This document shows positions 18,892 to 29,423 of a DNA stretch of 39,646 nucleotides, one piece after another. The position numbers and the translations under genes are program-made. The DNA comes from Ectopseudomonas oleovorans (GTDB lineage Bacteria > Pseudomonadota > Gammaproteobacteria > Pseudomonadales > Pseudomonadaceae), in assembly GCF_003052605.1 (NCBI RefSeq), contig NZ_QASO01000114.1, forward strand, positions 35,903-75,548. Direction: 5' to 3'. The notes under the pieces are model-generated. The model searched no databases and was not told where the DNA came from. It saw nothing but the letters and a program-made list of their open reading frames with translations. Position 1 is the first letter of the stretch. Each line of letters begins with the position of its first letter.

Positions 18892-19978
18892 TGACCATGC
18901 CACTCAATCAAACGCTGCTGGCCCGCGCCAGCGCCAAACTCGGCCCGCAGGTATCCATCGCCATCGGCCTGGTGGTGCTGGCGATCCTCGTCGCCATGCC
19001 GCTGCTGCACCTGTTGCCGGCCGACCACGCCCTGCACGTCTCGGCCTATTCGCTGACCCTGGTGGGCAAGATCCTCTGCTACGCCATCGTCGCCCTGGCG
19101 CTGGATCTGGTCTGGGGCTACGCCGGCATGCTGTCGCTGGGCCACGGCCTGTTCTTCGCCCTCGGCGGCTACGCCATGGGCATGTACCTGATGCGCCAGA
19201 GCGCAGGTGACGGGCTGCCAGCCTTCATGAGCTTCCTGGCCTGGAACGAGCTGCCCTGGTACTGGTACGGCACCTCCAGCTTCCTCTGGGCCATGTGCCT
19301 GGTGGTGTTGGCGCCCGGTCTGCTGGCGCTGGTGTTCGGCTTCTTCGCCTTCCGCTCGCGGATCAAGGGCGTGTACTTCTCGATCATGACTCAGGCGCTG
19401 ACCTTCGCCGGCATGCTGCTGTTCTTTCGTAACGAAACCGGCTTCGGCGGCAACAACGGCTTTACCGGCTTCACCCGCATCCTCGGCTTCGACATCACCG
19501 CGCAGAGCACTCGCGCGGCGCTGTTCTTCGCCACCGTGGTGTTGCTGGTGGGCAGCCTGTACCTGGGCTTTCGCCTGGCACGCAGCAAGTTCGGCCGGGT
19601 GCTTACCGCCCTGCGTGACGCCGAGAACCGCCTGATGTTCTGCGGCTACGACCCACGCGGCTACAAGCTGTTCATCTGGGTCTTGAGCGCGGTGCTATGC
19701 GGCCTGGCCGGCGCACTGTACGTACCGCAGGTGGGCATCATCAACCCCAGCGAGATGGCGCCGACCCAGTCCATCGAAGCCGCCGTGTGGGTCGCCCTCG
19801 GTGGTCGCGGCACGCTGATCGGCCCGCTGCTTGGCGCCGGCCTGGTCAACGGCATGAAGAGCTGGTTCACCGTGGCCTTTCCGGAATACTGGCTGTTCGC
19901 CCTGGGCGCGCTGTTTATCGTCGTCACCCTCTTTCTACCCAAGGGAGTGATCGGCCTGCTGAAGAAGGAGAAGGATCA

Positions 19979-19982
<4 letters not shown>
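18891..19982 (+). CDS. urtC: Urea ABC transporter permease UrtC
   Basis: 363 aa LivM-type permease, partner of UrtB. About eight to nine membrane segments; conserved DLVWGYAGMLSLGHGLFFALGGYAMGMYLM near residue 65-100, FRSRIKGVYFSIMTQALTFA, and the EAA-like loop ALRDAENRLMFCGYDPRGYKL that contacts the ATPases. The ATG overlaps the urtB stop by one base, and its own stop overlaps the urtD start (ATGA at 19979-19982), so urtB-urtC-urtD are translationally coupled. A second ATG two codons downstream is a possible alternative start. Confidence 0.95.
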
Positions 19983-20821
<839 letters not shown>

Positions 20822-20841
20822 CAACCGTGCGCACCGCATTC

Positions 20842-20943
20842 GATGGTTCCCACGCTCCGCGTGGGAACCCCTCCAGGAACGCTCTGCGTTCCAGCGACGC
20901 GAAGCGTCGTCAGCTACATGTCCACGCAGAGCGTGGGCACGAG
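20842..20943. repeat. Composite palindromic repeat between urtD and urtE
   Basis: Three hairpins in a row: GGTTCCCACGCTCCGCGTGGGAACC, GGAACGCTCTGCGTTCC and GACGCGAAGCGTC, then CCACGCAGAGCGTGGGCAC. The layout, including the linker ATGTCCACGCAGAGCGTGGG, is the same as at 23937-24037. Confidence 0.85.
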
Positions 20944-20952
20944 AGGTACGCC

Positions 20953-21651
20953 ATGCTGCAAGTCCAACAACTCCACCAGTATTACGGCGGCAGCCACATC
21001 CTTCGTGGCCTGTCGTTCGACGTGAAGGTCGGCGAAGTCACCTGCCTGCTCGGCCGCAACGGCGTGGGCAAGACCACTCTGCTCAAATGCCTGATGGGCC
21101 TGATCCCGGCCAAGGACGGTAGCGTGCAATGGGAAGGTAAGGCCATCACCGCCTTCAAACCGCACCAGCGCGTGCACGCCGGCATCGCCTACGTGCCCCA
21201 GGGCCGCGAGATCTTCGGCCGCCTGACGGTGGAAGAGAACCTGCTGATGGGCCTGTCACGCTTTCCCGGCAGCCAGGCCAAGGCCGTCCCGGAGTTCATC
21301 TACGAGCTGTTCCCGGTGCTGCGCGAAATGAAGCATCGCCGTGGCGGCGATCTGTCCGGTGGCCAGCAGCAACAGCTGGCCATCGGCCGCGCCCTCGCCA
21401 GCCAGCCACGCCTGTTGATCCTCGACGAGCCCACCGAAGGTATCCAGCCCTCGGTGATCAAGGAGATCGGCGCGGTGGTCCGTAAATTAGCGGAGCGTGG
21501 CGACATGGCCATCCTGCTGGTCGAGCAGTTCTACGACTTCGCCGCCGAACTGGCCGACCAGTATCTGGTGATGAGCCGTGGCGAGATCGTCCAGCAGGGC
21601 CGTGGTGAGAACATGGAAGCCGAAGGTGTGCGCGGGCTTGTAGCCATCTGA
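20953..21651 (+). CDS. urtE: Urea ABC transporter ATP-binding protein UrtE
   Basis: 232-aa LivF-type ATPase, second nucleotide-binding subunit of the Urt importer. Walker A GRNGVGKTT, signature LSGGQQQQLAIG, Walker B LLILDEPTEGIQ and H-loop LLVEQFYDF are all intact. The ATG at 20953 gives the typical N-terminus (MLQVQQLHQYYGGSHILRGL); the frame is open further upstream only through repeat DNA. GAGAGG at 20941-20946 is the likely ribosome binding site and lies at the edge of the upstream repeat. It ends 143 bases before ureD. Confidence 0.96.
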   Translation: MLQVQQLHQYYGGSHILRGLSFDVKVGEVTCLLGRNGVGKTTLLKCLMGLIPAKDGSVQWEGKAITAFKPHQRVHAGIAYVPQGREIFGRLTVEENLLMGLSRFPGSQAKAVPEFIYELFPVLREMKHRRGGDLSGGQQQQLAIGRALASQPRLLILDEPTEGIQPSVIKEIGAVVRKLAERGDMAILLVEQFYDFAAELADQYLVMSRGEIVQQGRGENMEAEGVRGLVAI

Positions 21652-21720
21652 TGCACGGCCGCTGGCGGGAGGGGCTTTAGCCGCAACGACTCCTGTCATG
21701 GCCATTACTGCGGGCCACCA

Positions 21721-21737
21721 CGCACCGAGTTGGTTCG
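21721..21737 (+). promoter_or_regulatory. NtrC-like dyad next to the ureD promoter
   Basis: CGCACCGAGTTGGTTCG matches 10 of the 14 defined positions of the NtrC dyad TGCACCA-N3-TGGTGCA by my count. It abuts the -24 box; NtrC sites usually lie further upstream, so a chance match is quite possible. Confidence 0.3.
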
Positions 21738-21753
21738 AGGCACGCCTCTTGCT
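21738..21753 (+). promoter_or_regulatory. Sigma-54 promoter of ureD
   Basis: AGGCACGCCTCTTGCT matches the -24/-12 consensus TGGCACG-N4-TTGCW at all but the first position, with exact GG-N10-GC spacing (GG 21739-21740, GC 21751-21752). The predicted transcript start is about 11-12 bases downstream, about 30 bases before the ureD ATG. This fits nitrogen-controlled (RpoN/NtrC) urease expression. Confidence 0.8.
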
Positions 21754-21794
21754 TGCCCACTAGGTCAACTGTCCTGCGAAAGCGCTACCCTGAT

Positions 21795-22631
21795 ATGAAT
21801 CTGCCTGCTGCCCTGTTCACGCCAAGCTGGCCTGCCGAGCTGGAGCTGGCCTATGCGCGCCACGGCGAACGCACCACGCCGGTGCGCAGACGCCACCTCG
21901 GCCCACTTAGAGTGCAGAAGCACCTGTATGCCGAAGGGCCGGAGGTGTGCCAGCACATCATCGTCCATCCGCCCGGCGGCATCGCCGGTGGCGATACGCT
22001 GGACATCTCGGCCCATGCCGGCGAGAACACCTGGGTGCAGCTCACCAGCCCCGGCGCCGCCAAGTGGTACAGCGCCGCCGGTGTCGCCCGCCAGGATCTG
22101 CGTCTGCGCATCGACGCCGGCGCCACCCTGGAGTGGCTGCCGCAGGAAACCATCATCTATGCCGGCGCCCAGGCCGAACTGCACACGCAGATCGACCTGC
22201 ACGGCGACGCCCGCCTGCTTTACTGGGACATCGTCGCCCTCGGCCGCCCGGCTGCCGACGAGCGCTTTGCCAGCGGCCATTTTCAGGCCGCGCTGGACGT
22301 CCGCCGTGACGGCAAGCTGCTCTGGCACGAACGCCAGCGCGTGGTCGGCGGCGACGGTCTGCTCGATTCACCTATCGGCCTCAACGGCCAGCCGGTGTTC
22401 GCCACCCTGCTGATCAGCGCCGATGTAGACAGTGATTTGCTGGAGCGCTGCCGGGAGCTGAAGATCGACGGTGTACGCGGTGACCTCAGCCAGCTCTCGG
22501 GCCTGCTGGTCGCACGCTGCCTGGCCAGCGAAGCGCTCAAGGCGCGTGCCTGGCTGATCGAGCTCTGGCGCCTGCTGCGCCCGGCGATGCTGGGGCGCGA
22601 AGCAGTGCCGCCGCGAATCTGGAGCACATGA
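21795..22631 (+). CDS. ureD: Urease accessory protein UreD
   Basis: 278-aa scaffold that binds apo-urease with UreF and UreG and is needed for nickel insertion. Seen: N-terminal [55 protein letters not shown] (the family hallmark), [21 protein letters not shown] and C-terminal [19 protein letters not shown]. The ATG at 21795 is used. A TTG at 21753 would also be in frame but lies inside the -12 box of the sigma-54 promoter and so upstream of the transcript start. ureE, ureF and ureG are not in the window and must lie elsewhere. Confidence 0.95.
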   Translation: MNLPAALFTPSWPAELELAYARHGERTTPVRRRHLGPLRVQKHLYAEGPEVCQHIIVHPPGGIAGGDTLDISAHAGENTWVQLTSPGAAKWYSAAGVARQDLRLRIDAGATLEWLPQETIIYAGAQAELHTQIDLHGDARLLYWDIVALGRPAADERFASGHFQAALDVRRDGKLLWHERQRVVGGDGLLDSPIGLNGQPVFATLLISADVDSDLLERCRELKIDGVRGDLSQLSGLLVARCLASEALKARAWLIELWRLLRPAMLGREAVPPRIWST

Positions 22632-22643
22632 GCACAACGGACA

Positions 22644-22704
22644 TGTAGGAGCCGGCTTGCCGGCGATCGACAGAGGCCTAATCGCCGGCAAGCCGGCTCC
22701 TACA
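22644..22704. repeat. REP pair (GTAGGAGC type) between ureD and ureA
   Basis: TGTAGGAGCCGGCTTGCCGG and CCGGCAAGCCGGCTCCTACA form a nearly perfect inverted pair around GCGATCGACAGAGGCCTAATCG. It is the best preserved copy of this family in the window. Confidence 0.93.
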
Positions 22705-22815
22705 AATTGCAGTACAGCCACGCCAGAGTGGAACAGCACACGCCGCGTTCCACCCAGCGACCGAAGCACTATTGCGGACAAGGCACAGCCTTGCCGCTCC
22801 AAGACTGGAGCCGTC

Positions 22816-23118
22816 ATGGATTTGTCACCAAGAGAAAAAGACAAGCTGCTGATCTTCACCGCCGGCCTGGTGGCCGAGCGCCGCCTGGCGCGTGGGGTGA
22901 AGCTGAATTACCCGGAGGCCATGGCTTACATCTCTGCCGCCCTGCTCGAAGGCGCGCGCGACGGCCAGACAGTCGCCGAACTGATGCATTTCGGCACAAC
23001 CCTGCTGGCCCGCGATCAGGTGATGGAGGGTGTGCCGGAGATGATCCCGGAGATCCAGATCGAAGCCACCTTCCCCGACGGCACCAAGCTGGTGACCGTC
23101 CACCAGCCGATCGCGTAA
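22816..23118 (+). CDS. ureA: Urease subunit gamma
   Basis: 100 aa, the standard size. [37 protein letters not shown] is the canonical gamma N-terminus, and [29 protein letters not shown] the C-terminus. It assembles with UreB and UreC into the (alpha beta gamma)3 enzyme that hydrolyses urea to ammonia and carbamate. The start follows GACTGGAGCCGTC. The acetyltransferase gene starts 3 bases after its stop, so the two are co-translated. Confidence 0.97.
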   Translation: MDLSPREKDKLLIFTAGLVAERRLARGVKLNYPEAMAYISAALLEGARDGQTVAELMHFGTTLLARDQVMEGVPEMIPEIQIEATFPDGTKLVTVHQPIA

Positions 23119-23121
23119 CTC

Positions 23122-23622
23122 ATGAGTTATTCCATAGTCGATGCTGGCGAAGCCGACCTGCCCGGCATTCTCGCCATTTACAACGACGCGGTGCAGCACA
23201 CCACGGCGATCTGGAACGAGACCCTGGTGGATCTCGCCAACCGCCGCGCCTGGCTGGCCGAGCGCACGGCGGCCGGCTTCCCGGTACTGGTCGCACATGA
23301 CGCCGCCGGCGAGGTAGTCGGCTACGCCAGCTACGGCACCTGGCGCACCATAGAAGGCTTCCGCCAGACCGTCGAACACTCGGTCTACGTGCGCGCCGAC
23401 CAACGCGGCCAGGGCCTCGGCCCGGCGCTGATGCAGGCGCTGATCGAGCGCGCTCGCGCCGCCAACCTGCACGTCATGGTCGCCGCCATCGAATCAGAGA
23501 ACGCCGCCTCGATTCGCCTGCACCAGCGCCTCGGCTTCGTCACCAGCGGACAGATGCCCCAGGTCGGCCGCAAGTTCGGGCGCTGGCTGGATCTGACTTT
23601 CATGCAACTGATTCTGGAGTGA
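23122..23622 (+). CDS. GNAT acetyltransferase (PA4866-type, methionine sulfone/sulfoximine N-acetyltransferase)
   Basis: 166 aa. The GNAT fold is evident: [19 protein letters not shown] at the start, the acetyl-CoA pyrophosphate loop in [21 protein letters not shown], and [16 protein letters not shown] near the end. The NxAV-x10-WNE pattern and [11 protein letters not shown] end match the phosphinothricin acetyltransferase-like group. The P. aeruginosa protein in the same place, between ureA and ureB, is known to acetylate methionine sulfone and sulfoximine rather than confer real phosphinothricin resistance. Sulfoximine inhibits glutamine synthetase, so protecting ammonia assimilation is a sensible role inside a urease operon; that link is inference. 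Gaps to ureA (3) and ureB (7) are tiny. Confidence 0.9.
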   Translation: MSYSIVDAGEADLPGILAIYNDAVQHTTAIWNETLVDLANRRAWLAERTAAGFPVLVAHDAAGEVVGYASYGTWRTIEGFRQTVEHSVYVRADQRGQGLGPALMQALIERARAANLHVMVAAIESENAASIRLHQRLGFVTSGQMPQVGRKFGRWLDLTFMQLILE

Positions 23623-23629
23623 ACAGCCC

Positions 23630-23938
23630 ATGATTCCCGGCGAATACCAGATTGCCGATGGCGAGATCGAGCTCAATGCCGGTCGCCGCACCCTGACCCT
23701 GTCCGTGGCCAACAGCGGCGACCGACCGATCCAGGTCGGCTCGCACTACCACTTTTTCGAGACCAACGATGCGCTGCTGTTCGACCGCGCCAGCACCCGT
23801 GGCATGCGCCTGAATATCCCGGCCGGCACCGCCGTGCGCTTCGAGCCCGGACAGAGTCGTGAGGTGGAACTGGTCGAGCTGGCCGGCGCGCGTCGGGTGT
23901 TCGGCTTCGCCGGGCGGGTGATGGGCAATCTCGACTGA
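23630..23938 (+). CDS. ureB: Urease subunit beta
   Basis: 102 aa, usual length. Starts [19 protein letters not shown]; conserved [36 protein letters not shown] and [10 protein letters not shown]. Structural subunit of the urease trimer. The start follows GGAGTGAACAGCCC. Its TGA stop overlaps the first bases of a composite repeat that separates it from ureC. Confidence 0.97.
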   Translation: MIPGEYQIADGEIELNAGRRTLTLSVANSGDRPIQVGSHYHFFETNDALLFDRASTRGMRLNIPAGTAVRFEPGQSREVELVELAGARRVFGFAGRVMGNLD

Positions 23939-24037
23939 TGGTTCCCACGCTCTGCGTGGGAACCCATAGCGGGACGCTCCGCGTCCCTGCGACGCAGAGC
24001 GTCGCCAACTGCATGTCCACGCAGAGCGTGGGCACGA
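23937..24037. repeat. Composite palindromic repeat between ureB and ureC
   Basis: Hairpins GGTTCCCACGCTCTGCGTGGGAACC, GGGACGCTCCGCGTCCC and GACGCAGAGCGTC, then TGTCCACGCAGAGCGTGGGCACG, the same order as at 20842-20943. The end GTGCCCACGCTC complement can also pair with the first arm, giving alternative folds. Confidence 0.88.
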
Positions 24038-24060
24038 TCAAACGAATACAGGAAGTGCCG

Positions 24061-25761
<1,701 letters not shown>

Positions 25762-25782
25762 CATCGCAGGCTGAGACGACAA

Positions 25783-25864
25783 TGGCGGGTTTCACCCGCC
25801 CTACGGGATGAAAGGCTGCGGTATTCGCCGCGCCGCCGAGCGGTAGGGCGGGTGAAACCCGCCA
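25783..25864. repeat. REPIN downstream of the RAYT gene
   Basis: TGGCGGGTTTCACCCGCCCTAC and its exact reverse complement GTAGGGCGGGTGAAACCCGCCA, separated by about 38 bases, form a REP doublet. The right end abuts the RAYT stop codon. Confidence 0.93.
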
Positions 25865-25866
25865 AT

Positions 25867-26412
25867 TCATTCACCGACACTCGGTTCGTTGTCACCCATA
25901 TCCCCGCCCCAATCGCTGGAATAAACACCCTCCTTCACCCAACGATGAAATGAAGACCAGGGCCAATCCCTGACTCGTCTCACCAGCCCATGCTTGAGCG
26001 GGTTGCCGTGCAGGTAGTCGAAATGTTGCGCGTAGTCGCACTCGTCACGGATCAGATGCTCCCAGAAGCGCTGCTGCCAGAGCGTGCCCTGGCCCTTCGT
26101 CTGACGTCGGTGGCTCAACAAATCCGAGCGGTTATAGCGGCTGCCACACGCATGCGTGACATGCCGCTTGATCAACCGCCAGCGATTGGAAAAGTCCGCA
26201 TCACCTGCCGGCAAGCGCCAGATGGCATGCAGATGATCGGGCAGCAATACCCAGGCGTCGATGACGAAGGGCTGGGTAAGACGCACCGTTTCGATGGCTT
26301 CGCGCAAAGCTTGGCGGATATCGGGATCAGTGAGGATCGGCTGACGCCGCTCAGTGACTAGCGTGAAGAAATAGGTGCCGCCAGGAACGGCGGCGCGGCG
26401 GTAGTCAGACAT
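25867..26412 (-). mobile_element. REP-associated tyrosine transposase (RAYT, IS200/Y1-like)
   Basis: 181-aa single-domain Y1 transposase thought to move or maintain REP elements. Seen: MSDYRRAAVPGGTYFFTLVT (typical RAYT start), the metal-binding HxH in LLPDHLHAIW, WQQRFWEHLIRDE, and the catalytic tyrosine region HFDYLHGNPLKHGLV followed by RDWPWSSFHRWV. All key residues look intact, so it may be active. The ATG at 26412 follows AAGGACG; the frame runs further upstream into the REPIN but lacks coding character there. REPINs of one sequence class flank the gene on both sides, the hallmark of the REPIN-RAYT arrangement. Confidence 0.95.
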
Positions 26413-26440
26413 GGCAACGTCCTTGTTGCGGAGCTGGCTG

Positions 26441-26491
26441 TGGCGGGTTTCACCCGCCCTACGGTCATGTGTAGGGCGGGTGAAACCCGCC
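26441..26491. repeat. REPIN upstream of the RAYT gene
   Basis: GGCGGGTTTCACCCGCCCTAC, an 8-base spacer (GGTCATGT), and the exact reverse complement ending AACCCGCC. It is a more compact version of the doublet at 25783-25864 and made of the same REP sequence. Confidence 0.93.
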
Positions 26492-26513
26492 GTTGCCATT
26501 GAGGCTAGCCCAT

Positions 26514-26957
26514 TCAGGACGCCTGCTTCATCTCGTCGTAGGCGTTGAGATAGTCACCCGCCAGTTGCTGCTTCTCCTTGTCGCGAAGCAGCTTGCCGGC
26601 CATCTGGAAGAAGGTGCGTTCTTCTTCCTTGAGATGATGCTCGACTTTCTCCGCCAGCGCCTTGGCTTGCGCCAGCCAGCTCGGGCTGCTGGGGTCGGTT
26701 TCCTCCAGGTCCTCGATCATTTCGTCCATCTGGTGATGCTCGGCGATCGCGTGGCGCGACAGATCCACGCCCGCATCTTGCTGCATCAGGGGAATATAGA
26801 AATGGCGTTCTTCGGCCACCGAGTGCACGGCCAGCTCCTGCTTGAGCTGAGAGAACAAAGCGTGGCGTTCGGCGCTGTCGCCCTGGGTGGCGATCAGTTT
26901 CTGCGCCAGTTCGCGCTGGATATCGTGGCTGATGCGTAGGGCTTCGAAAATCGTCAT
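26514..26957 (-). CDS. Hemerythrin/HHE cation-binding domain protein
   Basis: 147 aa, cytoplasmic (no signal or membrane segment). It is a four-helix bundle with histidine/glutamate pairs at the expected positions: RISHDIQREL, AVHSVAEERHFYIPL, AEHHQMDEMIEDLE and VEHHLKEEERTFFQ, so a di-iron site is likely. Family members bind oxygen or nitric oxide or help in iron-centre protection; the actual role here is unknown. The start at 26957 is chosen because RBS-like AGGAAGAGG precedes it and the core domain begins immediately. A perfect dyad lies just upstream (26981-26999). Confidence 0.9.
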   Translation of the reverse strand: MTIFEALRISHDIQRELAQKLIATQGDSAERHALFSQLKQELAVHSVAEERHFYIPLMQQDAGVDLSRHAIAEHHQMDEMIEDLEETDPSSPSWLAQAKALAEKVEHHLKEEERTFFQMAGKLLRDKEKQQLAGDYLNAYDEMKQAS

Positions 26958-26980
26958 GCAGGCACCTCTTCCTGAGTCAC

Positions 26981-26999
26981 GGTCTAGTAGCACTAGACC
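26981..26999. promoter_or_regulatory. Perfect 8-bp dyad upstream of the hemerythrin-like gene
   Basis: GGTCTAGT-AGC-ACTAGACC, 24 bases before the start of the minus-strand HHE gene and 33 bases after the end of the next gene. It has no T run, so it looks more like an operator than a terminator. The regulator is unknown. Confidence 0.45.
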
Positions 27000-27031
27000 A
27001 TCAGGACTCGAATAGGTGCCATACCGCTCGC

Positions 27032-27298
27032 TCAGCGCAGCTGGCTGTCCTTGCTACCGCGACGGTTGTAGCCGCTGTAGGCGGCATTCTCCCGGTCGTG
27101 CTCGGCCTGGCAGTTGACGCACAGGCGCACGCCGGGAATCGCCTGACGCCGAGCCTCGGGAATGACAGCATCGCATTCCTCGCAATGGCGCAGGCTCTCG
27201 CCCTTCGGCAGCTGGCTGCGAGCACGCGCGACGGCGTCCTCGATGCTGCTGTCGATCTGCTCCTGCACTGCGTCGTCACTTGCCCATCCGCCTGCCAT
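27032..27298 (-). CDS. DksA/TraR family C4 zinc-finger protein (YbiI type)
   Basis: 88 aa. A short N-terminal helix (DAVQEQIDSSIEDAVARAR) is followed by a four-cysteine finger HCEECDAVIPEARRQAIPGVRLCVNCQAEHD, the DksA/TraR hallmark (CxxC-x17-CxxC). It is far shorter than DksA and lacks the long coiled coil with acidic tip, so it is in the YbiI/TraR-like group. Such proteins may bind the RNA polymerase secondary channel, but this is unproven for this one. It lies between the oxaloacetate decarboxylase and HHE genes on the same strand. Confidence 0.9.
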   Translation of the reverse strand: MAGGWASDDAVQEQIDSSIEDAVARARSQLPKGESLRHCEECDAVIPEARRQAIPGVRLCVNCQAEHDRENAAYSGYNRRGSKDSQLR

Positions 27299-27367
27299 GC
27301 TCTGTTTCCTCGCGCTCTCTGGACAGATATGCGCCCGAGAAATGCGAAGTGCAAGTGCTGCTGGTCG

Positions 27368-28240
27368 TTATTCGCGCACTTCCATGAACTCCTTGGCCCA
27401 GAGGATGTAATCCTCGGGCATGGTGTACTTGTGGGTCAGCTCGGTGGCGTTGAGGTCGCACGGCTGGGCACCGCGCTGTTCGCGCAGGCAGTCGTAGGTG
27501 GCCTTGATCGCGGCGAAGTAGGCAGCATGGCCGTTGACCACGATGCGCACGCCCAGGCGCGCCAGGCGTTGGTTGTCGCGCAGTTCGGGGTTGCCGTAGG
27601 TGACCAGCATCAGCGGCACCTTGAGGCCTGCGGCGATCTGCTCCAGGTGGGCGAAATCCTTGATCCCGACCAGGCAGATGCCGTCGGCGCCGGCAGCCTC
27701 ATAGGCGCGAGTGCGGCGGATCACTTCGTCCACCTCCAGTACGCCGGCATGGGTACGGGCGATGATCGAGAGCTCCGGATCGACACGCGCCTCCAGCGCA
27801 GCGAGGATCTTGCCGACGCCTTCCTCGATGGAGATCAGGTCGGTGGACTTGCGACCGAACTGGGCCGGCAGCAGGGTATCTTCGATGGTCAGCGCGGCGA
27901 CGCCGGCGCGTTCCAGCTCGACCACGGTGCGCATCACATTGAGCGCATTACCGTAGCCGTGGTCGGCATCGGCGATCACCGGCAAACGCGAGACGCGGCC
28001 GATGCGCGCGGCCTGCTCGACGAATTCGCTGAGAGTGATCAGGGCGAAGTCCGGCGCACCGAGTACCTGCAGGGAGGCGACGGAGCCACCGAGGATACCG
28101 ACCTCGAAGTCGAGATCGGCGGCGATGCGGGCGGACATGGGGTCGAAGACCGAAGCCGTGTGGTAGCAGCGGTCGGAAGCCAGCAGGGCACGAAAGGCAC
28201 TGCGTAGCTCATGATGAGATGCACGTTGCAGGATGGGCAT
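27368..28240 (-). CDS. Oxaloacetate decarboxylase (isocitrate lyase/PEP mutase family)
   Basis: 290-aa TIM-barrel enzyme. [41 protein letters not shown] (metal-binding DAD), [16 protein letters not shown] and [12 protein letters not shown] are ICL/PEPM family motifs. The lyase-type cysteine loop (KKCGH) is absent, and His follows the DAD aspartates (DADHGYGN). P. aeruginosa PA4872, at the same place after the urease genes, was characterised as an oxaloacetate decarboxylase of this family, and this sequence appears to be its orthologue. The start at 28240 ([13 protein letters not shown]) fits the family; the frame runs upstream without similarity. No metabolic partner lies alongside. Confidence 0.9.
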   Translation of the reverse strand: MPILQRASHHELRSAFRALLASDRCYHTASVFDPMSARIAADLDFEVGILGGSVASLQVLGAPDFALITLSEFVEQAARIGRVSRLPVIADADHGYGNALNVMRTVVELERAGVAALTIEDTLLPAQFGRKSTDLISIEEGVGKILAALEARVDPELSIIARTHAGVLEVDEVIRRTRAYEAAGADGICLVGIKDFAHLEQIAAGLKVPLMLVTYGNPELRDNQRLARLGVRIVVNGHAAYFAAIKATYDCLREQRGAQPCDLNATELTHKYTMPEDYILWAKEFMEVRE

Positions 28241-28368
28241 GGGGCGTATTCCAAAGTCGGTTGAATCGCTTTTTTCTCTTTTTAGTAATGGCGTAGACGT
28301 GACGAATGCTAGCGCAAGGCACTTGCTGCCAGCTTTCAAACGGACCGCCGTGGTCGATAACCAGCAAA

Positions 28369-29370
28369 TTATCGGCCAGCCAGCTCCGCGGGCAGGGCCG
28401 GGAAGAAACCGCCACCGGTCAGCAGGCCGTACGCCATCCACACGGCGACGGCCAGATAGAACAGGCGTGGTGCCCAGCTCGCCAACGCCTGCTGGCTTGC
28501 AGCCAGCTGCTGCGCCTGCAGGCGGGCGAAACGCAGCAGCGCCTCGCCTGGTCGGCCGGTCGCTTCGCCGGTATTGAGCACGCCGATGAGCATGGCTTTG
28601 CCATGAAAACTCAGCCCGTCGAAAGCGCGCACCAACGACTGCCCAGCCGCAACCCGTGGTGCCAGGTTGGCGAAATCCCGCCGCAGCCGTGCATTGGTCA
28701 CGGCATTGCAGGCACGCGGCAAGGCATCGAGCACCGGCATGCCCGCCTCCAGCAACAGCCCGAGGCTGTCACAGAAGTTACGGATATCCGCCCGCAACTG
28801 CAGGCTGCCCAATATCGGCAGGGCCAGCAGAAGATCGTCGAGTGGACCTGGCTGATCGCTTCGCCGCTGCTGCCAGCGCCGCCACAACGCACGCGCACCG
28901 AACAGCAGCGCAGCCAGCCACAACACGGGCAGCAGAACGGCCGCCAGGTAACCTGCGCCACTCAGGCTGCCAGCGACCAGAGAAGGCAAGGGCTTGACCG
29001 CCAGCGCCAGCAGCAAAACCCCGGCGGGCAGCAGAAGACGTGACTTCAATTCTGCGGCATGACGCGCCTGTTCATCGTAGCGCTGCGCCAGTTGCTCGTA
29101 GATATGCGCCAGCGCTCCGGCTTCTTGAGCGGCGCGTACCAGGCCGCTTTCCAGTGGCGTGAACACGCCACTCAACTGGCCGGAACTCGCCAGGTCGCGG
29201 CCGCCGCCGACCATCTGCCGCAAGCGCTTCACGGCGGCTTCGTGGCGCGTACCGAGATCCAGACTGGCCAGCGCCCGATCAATGGGCACACCGGCCCGTT
29301 CCATCGCCCCAAGGTGAGCGAACAAGCCGGCGCGACTGCGCAGATCGAGAGTGAGATGACGACGCGACAT
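28369..29370 (-). CDS. Orphan type II secretion/type IV pilus F-domain membrane protein (GspF/PilC-like)
   Basis: 333 aa. Two T2SSF domains can be seen: residues about 12-135 ([33 protein letters not shown]) and about 195-320 ([45 protein letters not shown]), each followed by hydrophobic helices. The final helix is [20 protein letters not shown]. It is shorter than PilC (about 400 aa), lacking some N-terminal sequence. No secretion ATPase, pseudopilin, secretin or peptidase gene is nearby. It is 53 bases downstream of a periplasmic binding protein gene on the same strand and may be co-transcribed with it. Function not known. Confidence 0.85.
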   Translation of the reverse strand: MSRRHLTLDLRSRAGLFAHLGAMERAGVPIDRALASLDLGTRHEAAVKRLRQMVGGGRDLASSGQLSGVFTPLESGLVRAAQEAGALAHIYEQLAQRYDEQARHAAELKSRLLLPAGVLLLALAVKPLPSLVAGSLSGAGYLAAVLLPVLWLAALLFGARALWRRWQQRRSDQPGPLDDLLLALPILGSLQLRADIRNFCDSLGLLLEAGMPVLDALPRACNAVTNARLRRDFANLAPRVAAGQSLVRAFDGLSFHGKAMLIGVLNTGEATGRPGEALLRFARLQAQQLAASQQALASWAPRLFYLAVAVWMAYGLLTGGGFFPALPAELAGR

Positions 29371-29423
29371 GATCGGGCTCGGTGGATTTCAGCGCTCAGG
29401 TTAACCAGTCGTCACGCGAGGCG

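Noticed and set aside
17623..18903. Long open frame on the - strand opposite urtB
   Set aside because: Gln/His/Ala-rich composition and no domain; antisense shadow.
21753..21794. TTG at 21753 as the ureD start
   Set aside because: It overlaps the -12 element of the sigma-54 promoter, and the extra residues do not look like UreD.
22782..22794. Sigma-54-like GGCACAGCCTTGC upstream of ureA
   Set aside because: The GG to GC spacing is 9 bases, one short of the strict 10 required.
25990..26361. Open frame on the + strand opposite the RAYT gene
   Set aside because: The minus-strand protein has the RAYT motifs and flanking REPINs; this frame has none.
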